A stretch of DNA of 64,000 bases. Source: Deinococcus sp. YIM 134068 (GTDB taxonomy: Bacteria; Deinococcota; Deinococci; Deinococcales; Deinococcaceae). Both the position numbers and the translations under genes were made by a program. Where the stretch lies: assembly GCF_036543075.1 (NCBI RefSeq), contig NZ_JAZHPF010000002.1, positions 62,001-126,000 on the forward strand, written 5' to 3'. Positions within the stretch are counted from its first letter, which is position 1. Every line of letters starts with the position of its first letter. The notes beneath the pieces are model-generated. The model searched no databases. It had not been told where the DNA came from and saw nothing but the letters and a program-made list of their open reading frames with translations. Positions 26,002 through 33,884 of the stretch are shown here, piece by piece.

Positions 26002-28266
26002 TCACCACATCCCATCCTGCGGACGGCTGAGAGCTGAGGGCTGACCGCTCCCCCGCCACCGCAGCAGCCGCAGCGCGTTCGCCGTCACGAGCGCCGTCGC
26101 CCCCGTGTCCGCCAGAATCGCCATCCACAGGTTGGTCACGCCGAGGAGCGTGGTGACGAGGAAAATGGCCTTGAGGCCGAGCGCGAAGGCGATGTTCTGC
26201 CGGATGTTGCCCAGGGCGGCGCGGGACAGGGCCACGAGGTCGGCCACGCCCGTCACCCGCCCGTGGAGCAGGGCCGCGTCGGCGGTCTCCAGCGCCACGT
26301 CGGTGCCCCCGCCCATCGCCACGCCCACGTCGGCGGCGGCGAGGGCGGGCGCGTCGTTGATGCCGTCGCCGATCATGGCGACCCCGCCCCCCCCCGCCTG
26401 AAACTCCCGCACAAGGCGCAGCTTGTCCTCCGGCAGCAGCTCCGCCCGGACCTCCAGCCCGAGGGGCGCGGCGACCGCGTGCGCCGTGCGGGCGTTGTCC
26501 CCGGTGAGCATCACGGGCCGTAGCCCCAGCGCCCGCAGCCGCGCGACGGCCTCCCCGGCGTCCGCCCGCGCCTCGTCCCGCAGGGCGACTAGCGCGAGGG
26601 CACCGTCGGGCCGGGGTTCGGCGAGGACGACGACCGTGTGCCCCACCCTCTCCAACGCCTGAGCCTCCACCTGTCCCCCGTGGGTCAGCCACCCCTCCCC
26701 GACCGCGAACCGGGGGGAGACGACGTGCAGCGTCCGCCCCTCCACAGCCGCGCTCACGCCGCGCCCCGCCTGTGCTTTCCCGTCCCGCGCCGCCGGGATG
26801 CTCAGCCCCAGCTCCTCCGCCCGCCGGACGACCGCCCGCGCGAGGGGATGGTCGCTGCCCGCCTCCACCGCCGCCGCGAGTCGCAGAACATCCGTCTCGT
26901 TCAACCCGGCCCCATCCCTCCTGGCAAGGGGCCGCACCGCCGTCACCCCCGGTGCCCCGACCGTCAGGGTGCCCGTCTTGTCGAAGGCGACGGTCCGCAC
27001 GCGGGCGAGCGTCTCCAGCGCCGCGCCCCCCTTCACGAGCAGGCCGCGCCGGGTGCCCGCCGCCACCGCACTGGTGATCGCGGCGGGCACCGACAGCACG
27101 AGCGCACACGGGCAGCCGATGAGCAGCAGCGCCAGCCCCCGGTACAGCCACGCGCTCCACTCGGCCCCGGTCAGCAGCGGCGGCAGCACGGCCACGGCGG
27201 CGCTCACCGCGACCACGCCGGGCGTATAGACGCGGCTGAAGCGGTCGATCAGGCGGGCCGTGGGGGCGCGGCTCCCCTCCGCCTCCTCCACGAGCCGGAT
27301 GATGCGGGCGATGGTGTTGTCCTTTGCGCCACGCGTGACGCGCACCTCCAGCACCCCGCCACCGTTCACGCTCCCCGCGTAGACGGCCTCGCCCGGCCCG
27401 CGCGAGACGGGCATGCTCTCGCCCGTCACCGGGCTGTCGTCCAGCGCCGAGGTCCCCGTCTCGATCACCCCGTCGGCGGGCACCCGCGCGCCGGGCCGCA
27501 CCTGCACGAGCTGGCCGGGCCGCAGCGTGTCGGCCCCGACCTCGCGCACCCCTCCCCCCGCCCCCACGAGCAGGGCGGTGCGCGGTGTCAGCGCCCCCAG
27601 CGCCCGGATGCCCGCGCGGGTGTGTCCGGCGGCCACCCCCTCCAGCAGCTCGCCCACCGCGAAGAAGAAGACCACCACCGCCCCCTCCGCCGCCTCGCCG
27701 ATCAGGAGCGCCCCCAGCGCCGCGAGCGTCACGAGCGTGTTGATGGAGAACGGCTCGCCCAGCCGCGCCGACGCCAGCGCCCGCCGTGCCAGCGGCCACA
27801 CCCCCACCAGCGTCGCCGCCACGTAGCCCCAGACCGCCACCGCCGGGAACGCCCACGACAGCCCCCACGCCACGGCGAGGAGCGCCCCGGTCAGGAGCAC
27901 GAGCCGTCCCTGTGCGCCCGCGTACCACGGCCTGTCGTCCGTCTGCGAGTGGTCGTGCCCGTGAGCGTGAGGCTCCGCGTCCTCGCTGGCCTCCGCCCCC
28001 ACCGCCCCCACCTCGTTCAGCTCCCGTAGCGTGTACCCCAGCGCCCGCAGGTGGCCCTCCAGCACCCCACGCGGCGTCTGCGTCTCGTCCAGTTGCAGGC
28101 TCAGCGTCTGGGTGCCGAAGCTCGACCGCACCTCCCGCGCGCCGGGCAGCCGCGTCACCGCCCGCTCGACCTTTCCCACACACGACGCGCAGTCCATCCC
28201 GTCCACGTGGTAACGCAATTCGGGCAGGCCGTCGGCGGGCAGGGGAGGGGAGGCGGAGTGGGACAT
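26002..28266 (-). CDS. zntA: Zn/Cd/Pb-exporting P1B-type ATPase
   Basis: 754-aa heavy-metal exporter. An N-terminal HMA domain carries GMDCASC (23-29). A His-rich linker (EPHAHGHDH) lies near 98-106. Then come TGES, the metal-channel CPC (385-387), the phosphorylated Asp in DKTGT (D429), GDGINDAPALA, and a last helix region ILADTGATALVTANALRLL with the Asp typical of ZntA rather than CopA. The C-terminal eight or so residues (SGQPSALS) are encoded by a 7-bp repeat. The ATG at 28266 is six bases after a -10 box, so the mRNA is probably leaderless; the operator upstream is SmtB/ArsR-like. Confidence 0.93.
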   Translation of the reverse strand: MSHSASPPLPADGLPELRYHVDGMDCASCVGKVERAVTRLPGAREVRSSFGTQTLSLQLDETQTPRGVLEGHLRALGYTLRELNEVGAVGAEASEDAEPHAHGHDHSQTDDRPWYAGAQGRLVLLTGALLAVAWGLSWAFPAVAVWGYVAATLVGVWPLARRALASARLGEPFSINTLVTLAALGALLIGEAAEGAVVVFFFAVGELLEGVAAGHTRAGIRALGALTPRTALLVGAGGGVREVGADTLRPGQLVQVRPGARVPADGVIETGTSALDDSPVTGESMPVSRGPGEAVYAGSVNGGGVLEVRVTRGAKDNTIARIIRLVEEAEGSRAPTARLIDRFSRVYTPGVVAVSAAVAVLPPLLTGAEWSAWLYRGLALLLIGCPCALVLSVPAAITSAVAAGTRRGLLVKGGAALETLARVRTVAFDKTGTLTVGAPGVTAVRPLARRDGAGLNETDVLRLAAAVEAGSDHPLARAVVRRAEELGLSIPAARDGKAQAGRGVSAAVEGRTLHVVSPRFAVGEGWLTHGGQVEAQALERVGHTVVVLAEPRPDGALALVALRDEARADAGEAVARLRALGLRPVMLTGDNARTAHAVAAPLGLEVRAELLPEDKLRLVREFQAGGGGVAMIGDGINDAPALAAADVGVAMGGGTDVALETADAALLHGRVTGVADLVALSRAALGNIRQNIAFALGLKAIFLVTTLLGVTNLWMAILADTGATALVTANALRLLRWRGSGQPSALSRPQDGMW
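26026..26049. repeat. 7-bp tandem repeat inside the 3' end of zntA
   Basis: Units GCTGAGA, GCTGAGG, GCTGACC and partial GCT. On the minus strand they are translated in frame into the tail of the ATPase. Confidence 0.8.
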
Positions 28267-28272
28267 GCCTCC

Positions 28273-28295
28273 ACTATATCTGAGTAAGTGCTCAG
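28273..28295 (-). promoter_or_regulatory. SmtB/ArsR-type metal operator over leaderless zntA promoter
   Basis: The minus strand reads TGAGCACTTACTCAGATAT, which matches the SmtB operator pattern TGAACA-N-TTATTCAGATAT closely and contains the CTGAG/CTCAG inverted repeat (28280-28295). It runs into the -10 box TATAGT (28278-28273), which ends six bases before the zntA ATG. Zinc or cadmium would relieve repression. No arsR-family gene lies within the window. Confidence 0.65.
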
Positions 28296-28407
28296 GTGTT
28301 GAGGAGTCGCCAGCGTCTCCCACCCACGATCCACAGCTCACTCTCCACGCCCTCAATCTGGAAGATGCCCGCTTACAGCCGCGTTTCCGGCCTCCCCCCT
28401 AGACGAG

Positions 28408-28501
28408 TGCGTGAAGTTTTTCTCCACGATTTGTGGGGGCGTGTAAAGGATTTCACGCAGTTTTCGCGCCCTGAAGCCGCTAACCTCGGGAGGCCCCGAG
28501 G
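28408..28501. other. Intergenic inverted repeats between zntA and glycosyltransferase
   Basis: The 402-bp gap 28267-28668 holds two structures. TGCGTGAA (28408-28415) pairs with TTCACGCA (28452-28459), enclosing a small CCAC/GTGG hairpin. A 7-bp hairpin CCTCGGG-AGGC-CCCGAGG lies at 28484-28501. The remainder up to the ribosome site is less GC-rich; no gene is seen. Confidence 0.5.
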
Positions 28502-28668
28502 GACAGATGACCCTGCGGCTCCGGCGATTGGCGGGCAACGTCACTGAAGTTGTTCTGCTGCCGTGAGAATTTCAAGGCCGTGTTCCGTGGTGCGAGAACA
28601 TCGCCACCACCTCTGGCCCAAAACTTTGGCTCACAACACATCTCTTTTTTCCAGGGAGGAACCGACTC

Positions 28669-29839
28669 TTGAAAAACGTCCATTTGGAGGAGCACACGCA
28701 AGCGGCATTGATCGTCGTGGCTCACCTGCGCTGGGATTTCGTGTTTCAGCGGCCCCAGCATCTGATGACCCGCGCGGCCCGGTCCCGCCGGGTCTTCTAC
28801 GTGGAGGAGCCGATCTTCGGCGAGGCTCCGGACCACCTCGTGACGCGGCAGGACCCCAGTGGCGTCGTGGTGGTCACGCCCCACATCGAGATCGGCCACA
28901 GCCCCGCACAGTCGCAGACGCGCACGGCCCGGCTCCTCGCGGAGTTCGTGGAGGACGAGGGGCTGGAGGTGTACGACCTGTGGGTGTACACCCCGATGGA
29001 GCTGCCCATCACCGCCGGGCTGCGTCCGCGCGTCACCGTATACGACTGCATGGACGAACTCGCCAACTTCAAGGGGGCGTCTCCCGAGCTGCGCGCCCGC
29101 GAGGCCCAGCTCTTCGCGCAGGCCGACCTCGTGTTCACGGGCGGGCACCGCCTGTACGAGGCCAAGTGCAAGCAGCACGCGAGCGCCCACCCCTTCCCGT
29201 CGAGCGTGGACACGGCCCACTTCGCGCAGGCCCGCACCCGGCGGAGCACCGAGCAGGGGGACGCCGCCGATCAGCGTGACGTGCCGCGCCCCCGCCTGGG
29301 CTTCTACGGCGTGATCGACGAGCGGTTCGACATCGCGCTCGTCGGCGAACTCGCCCGCCGCCGCCCGGAGTGGCAGTTCGTCCTGCTCGGCCCGGTGGTG
29401 AAGATCGATCCCGCCGACCTTCCGCGCGGCCAGAACCTGCACTATCTGGGCATGAAGAGCTATACCGAGTTGCCGACCTACCTCGCGGGGTGGGACGTGG
29501 CGCTGCTGCCCTTCGCCCTGAACGAGGCGACCGAGTTCATCTCCCCGACGAAGACGCCCGAGTACCTCGCGGCGGGGGTGCCCGTGGTCTCCACCGGCAT
29601 CCGCGACGTGATCCGGCCCTACGGCGAGCGCGACCTCGTGCGTGTGGCCGACGGGGTGGACGCCTTCGAGGCCGCCTGCGCCGCCGCCCTGGGCGAGGCG
29701 GGCACCCCCGCCGCCGGGGAGCGCCGCGAGCGGGCCGACCGCTACCTCTCCACCCTCTCCTGGGACCGCACCTGGGCAGAGATGAGCGCCCTGATCGAGT
29801 CCGCCGCCACGAGCCGCGTGGCCGTCGCGGGGGTGGCCG

Positions 29840-29847
<8 letters not shown>
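28669..29847 (+). CDS. Glycosyltransferase, GT4-like, paired with glf
   Basis: 392-aa glycosyltransferase. Features: DFVFQRPQHLMTRAA near the N-terminus, TVYDCMDELANF mid-way, and a C-terminal nucleotide-sugar domain with the ISPTKTPEYLAAGVPVVST donor-binding block. This type is often beside UDP-galactopyranose mutase and probably adds Galf or related sugars to a surface glycan. The start is a TTG at 28669 with GGGAGGA about eight bases upstream. It overlaps glf by 8 bp. Confidence 0.88.
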
Positions 29848-30997
<1,150 letters not shown>

Positions 30998-31012
30998 GGC
31001 ATCAGCGCCAGA

Positions 31013-31050
31013 ACTCGCCCGGTGAGCAGGTCTGCCGGGCGAGTCGCTTT
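31013..31050 (+). terminator. Terminator after glf
   Basis: Perfect 10-bp stem ACTCGCCCGG/CCGGGCGAGT with a 12-base loop, followed by CGCTTTT. Confidence 0.85.
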
Positions 31051-31163
31051 TGGTGGTAGAGTGGTGGGGTGAGCCTCTGACCGTGAGTGACGAGGAAGAC
31101 AGGAAACGAGAGTTCGTGGCTTTCCCCCGTCCCGCCTCTTCTCCTACAACCACTCCGAATCCT

Positions 31164-31194
31164 GCTGGCGGCTGAGAGCTGACCGCTGACCGCT
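31164..31194. repeat. 7-bp tandem repeat, GCTGRNN type
   Basis: Units GCTGGCG, GCTGAGA, GCTGACC, GCTGACC and partial GCT, immediately past the stop of the convergent TPR/BTAD regulator gene. The first unit is the GG form seen at 17080, the others the GA form. Confidence 0.8.
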
Positions 31195-31210
31195 CCTCTC
31201 CAACCGCCCC

Positions 31211-33088
31211 TCAGTTGAACATCCGCCGCAGGTCCGCCGTGTACCGCGCCAGCTCGTGCGGCGGCGCGAAGGTCTCGGCGGCCCTCAGCCTCAGCTCCAG
31301 CACCTCCGGCTCGTGGGGGTCCACCCGCAGGTACTGGTTGGCGAGGAGCACCACCCGCCGGTGGTCGCCCTCGGCCCCGGCGTTAGCGATCTGGCGGCGC
31401 AGCTCCAGCGTCAGGGCCAGCAGCGCCTCGTCGCGGACTCCCTGCGCCCACTCGCTGTCCTCCAGGTCAGGGAGGAACGGCCCCCGGTAGAGCGCCAGCG
31501 CGCGGGCCATCTCACCGCGCACCAGGGCCTCCTTCAGGTGGTGCAGGTCGAGGTCCACATGGACCTCCCGCCCCAGGGCGTAACGTGGTGCCTGATGCGG
31601 CCCCTCGAAGCGGATGATCTGCGGCCCCAGGCGGTCGCGCAGCTCCTTGAGGCACTGGCGCATGTACGCCGCCCCGCTCTTCGCGTCCTTTTCCGGGAAG
31701 AGGTCGAGCTGCATCTCGGCCCGCGTGCGCCCCGGCCTCAGGGCGATGGACACGAGGACGGCCACCGTGCCCCCGTAGGTGAAGCGCACCTCCTCGCCGT
31801 CCTTGTGGACCGTCTCCCGCCCCAGCGTCTGCACCTGCACCGCGATGGCCCCGTCCTCCGGCAGCGTCGGTGCCCCCGCGAGGTGCGCGAGACGGTCGAG
31901 CAGCGGCTCCATGTACGGCGCGATTTCCGGCTCCAGAACGGCATAGTGCAGGAGTTCGCTCAGTTCCTCCAGGTCAGGCCGGAACTCCCCGAGTTGCCGC
32001 AGCCGCAGCATGTGGGTCAGCGCCTCCTTCAGGGCCGCCGTGACCGTCCCCTCCTGCCGCAGGTGGAGTGCCGCCGCCGCGTGATGAAGCTGCACCCGCA
32101 CGAGTTCGGGCAGGCACCCGGCGTCCCGGAACATCCCCGCCGCCCGCTCCAGTTCCGCCGCCGCCCCCGCCGCGTCCCCCCGCCGCCGGGCCAGCACCCC
32201 GCTCGTCGCCCACAGCTCGGCGGGCCAGTCGGCGGGCACGCTCCCGAAGCTCAGCAGGGTGTCCACCGCCCGGCCATGCTGCCCCACGAGACTCAGGTGC
32301 TCGGCGTGGCGCGAGATCACCCATACGCGCAGGTTATGGTCCTGGAGGTCGTCGGCGAGGGGCCGGAGTTCCTCCAGGACCCGCACGTAGGCGGCGTAGT
32401 CTCCGGTCAGGCGCAGGAGTTCGGCCTCGCTCGTCAGCAGCAGCGCCCGCAGCCGGGGGGAGTCGGCCTCGCGCAGGGTCTGCTTGGCCTGCCCCAGCGT
32501 CTCCCGCGCCTCCGCGAACTCCCCGTACGCGATCTGAAGCTCCAGCAGATTTCGCAGGGCGCTCAGCCGGGGAGCCGGGTCGGGCAGCGCGGGCAGCACA
32601 GCCACCGCCTCCGAGAGCAGTAACTTGGCGCGGCGCGGGTTGCCGAGCAAGGTGTACATCTGCGCGAGCGACACCGTGACGCGGGCGGTGAATTCCTCGT
32701 CCCCCAGCGCGACGTAGCCGTGCCACGCGCGCTCCACCCGCCGCAGCCCCTCCGCCGTCTGCCCGGCCTGAAACTCCGCCACCCCCCACCAGCGCAGGGC
32801 GCGCAGGTGGAGTTCGCCGCTCAGGTCCGGCGTGACCGTCCCGAGGTGGGCGACGGCCTCCTCGAAACGCCCCAGCAGCCGCAGCACGTTACCGAGTTCG
32901 ACCTGCCCCTCCGGGTCGCCCAGGAGCGAGGCGCGGGTCAGCGCCAGTTCGGCCTCCTCCAGCCGCCCGGTGTTCAGCAACGACAGGCCGAGCAGGGTGT
33001 AGTCCCGCGCGGTCCTCGCCCGGCCCCCCAGAAGCGTGACGACAGCCTCGAACTGCCCCGCCTCGTACTGTCCCTCGAAATCGCTCAT
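31211..33088 (-). CDS. TPR sensor with C-terminal SARP-type wHTH/BTAD, putative peptide-responsive regulator
   Basis: 625-aa regulator. Residues 1-400 are helical TPR-like repeats (LLGLSLLNTGRLEEAELALT, VELGNVLRLLGRFEEAV and others). Residues 415-500 are a winged helix of the SARP type (RAEMQLDLFPEKD, AAYMRQCLKELRDRLG). Residues 508-605 are a BTAD domain (ALYRGPFLPD, WAQGVRDEALL). Actinobacterial SARPs put the DNA-binding part first; here the order is reversed. TPR domains of Rap/Rgg/PlcR-type regulators bind short peptides. This gene is divergent, 46 bp away, from a micro-operon for secreted DFGQR peptides, so peptide control is suggested. Function is inferred. Confidence 0.85.
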   Translation of the reverse strand: MSDFEGQYEAGQFEAVVTLLGGRARTARDYTLLGLSLLNTGRLEEAELALTRASLLGDPEGQVELGNVLRLLGRFEEAVAHLGTVTPDLSGELHLRALRWWGVAEFQAGQTAEGLRRVERAWHGYVALGDEEFTARVTVSLAQMYTLLGNPRRAKLLLSEAVAVLPALPDPAPRLSALRNLLELQIAYGEFAEARETLGQAKQTLREADSPRLRALLLTSEAELLRLTGDYAAYVRVLEELRPLADDLQDHNLRVWVISRHAEHLSLVGQHGRAVDTLLSFGSVPADWPAELWATSGVLARRRGDAAGAAAELERAAGMFRDAGCLPELVRVQLHHAAAALHLRQEGTVTAALKEALTHMLRLRQLGEFRPDLEELSELLHYAVLEPEIAPYMEPLLDRLAHLAGAPTLPEDGAIAVQVQTLGRETVHKDGEEVRFTYGGTVAVLVSIALRPGRTRAEMQLDLFPEKDAKSGAAYMRQCLKELRDRLGPQIIRFEGPHQAPRYALGREVHVDLDLHHLKEALVRGEMARALALYRGPFLPDLEDSEWAQGVRDEALLALTLELRRQIANAGAEGDHRRVVLLANQYLRVDPHEPEVLELRLRAAETFAPPHELARYTADLRRMFN

Positions 33089-33122
33089 AGCACGTCCCCC
33101 TCTCCTTATACGACCCCACCCC

Positions 33123-33128
33123 TATCTT
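33123..33128 (+). promoter_or_regulatory. Leaderless -10 box of the DFGQR peptide operon
   Basis: TATCTT ends six bases before the ATG at 33135. No clear -35 box is present at the normal spacing, so an activator (such as the divergent regulator) may be needed. On the other strand TATAAG (33110-33105) is a candidate -10 for the regulator gene. Confidence 0.5.
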
Positions 33129-33134
33129 GACCAT

Positions 33135-33305
33135 ATGAAAAGCGACACCGCACGTAAGGTCAGCCTGGCTCTCGTTGTAACGCTCATGAGCGCACTCACG
33201 GGAGCGCAGGCAGGTGGGGCCAAGGACTTCGGTCAACGCAGCGTGTCGGGAGCGGAAGGCACCGTGCAACCGCAGGCGGGCGCGAAGGACTTCGGGCAGC
33301 GCTGA
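33135..33305 (+). CDS. Secreted peptide precursor with two GAKDFGQR repeats
   Basis: 56-aa peptide. Residues 1-26 form a clear signal peptide: basic start (KSDTARK), hydrophobic core, and an AQA|GG cleavage site. The predicted mature 30-mer contains GAKDFGQR twice (28-35 and 49-56), the second copy at the very C-terminus. The repeats use different codons (GGT/GGG, CAA/CAG), so protein-level selection rather than recent DNA duplication keeps them alike. The stop overlaps the next start (TGATG). It looks like a pheromone precursor for the divergent TPR regulator; the function is inference and I know no named family for it. Confidence 0.8.
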   Translation: MKSDTARKVSLALVVTLMSALTGAQAGGAKDFGQRSVSGAEGTVQPQAGAKDFGQR

Positions 33306-33427
33306 TGTCCCGCCCCCACCCCAGTCCCAAGGAGAAGCCCGTCCCGCCCGCCCGTCCCGTTCAACTTGCCCCCCGGCCCACCCTGCCCATCATGATCGGC
33401 GGCGCGGTGGACTTCGGCCAACGTTAG
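33305..33427 (+). CDS. Second DFGQR-terminated small peptide
   Basis: 40-aa peptide whose ATG overlaps the stop of the first peptide gene (TGATG), implying coupled translation. The N-terminus is Pro/Arg/Lys-rich without a signal peptide; the C-terminus is PIMIGGAVDFGQR, ending on the same DFGQR as the first peptide. Codons differ from both copies upstream (GGC, CAA, CGT). A perfect terminator follows 34 bp later. Too small for routine gene callers. It could be a second signal, a chaperone-like decoy or an immunity peptide; nothing decides between these. Confidence 0.7.
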   Translation: MSRPHPSPKEKPVPPARPVQLAPRPTLPIMIGGAVDFGQR

Positions 33428-33461
33428 GCTGCGTTCCCTCTCCACAACCGACCACCCCTCC

Positions 33462-33486
33462 CCGGACACACGTTGTCCGGTTTTTT
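33462..33486 (+). terminator. Rho-independent terminator of the peptide operon
   Basis: 7-bp perfect stem CCGGACA/TGTCCGG, 5-base loop, then TTTTTT. The clearest terminator in the window, and dedicated to the two tiny genes. Confidence 0.92.
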
Positions 33487-33884
33487 CTTGACGGCAGCAC
33501 CTCCAGGCATCTCCTTCCCCTCCCTCTTGCCTAGATAGGTCGGCTCGGCGGGAAATTGGGTGGTGCCCGTCCGATTCTTCCCCAAAAAGCGCGACGCTCA
33601 GCTTGTTTCTTCCCCCCTCCCGCGAGGTCCCCCGCTTCTTGCCGGGAAGTCGACCGGAGAACTATTAAGTTTTTCACGCGACATTCAAGGCTTGCGTGGT
33701 GCCCCCAGCGGGCACAATGCCCGTCAGGTCTGGACGTGGGGACCGAACTTCGGTTTTCGGCGTCACCGTCACGCTTCGCGGGTCTGGTTCTGTGGGCGAC
33801 ATCTCATGAACAGCGGTCCGGCACATGGTCGGAGGAGGCCGTGTGGCCGGATTTGAGCGGAAAGATAGCTGGGGAGGCTCGGGG
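33487..33884. other. 398-bp gap without a recognised gene
   Basis: Relatively AT-rich around 33655-33690 (ACTATTAAGTTTTTCACGCG), likely promoter territory for the following fusion gene. An open frame of 136 codons crosses it but has no ribosome site or family resemblance. Confidence 0.4.

Noticed and set aside
28296..28547. 83-codon plus-strand frame in the zntA/glycosyltransferase gap
   Set aside because: Overlaps the inverted repeats, has no ribosome site and no resemblance to a family.
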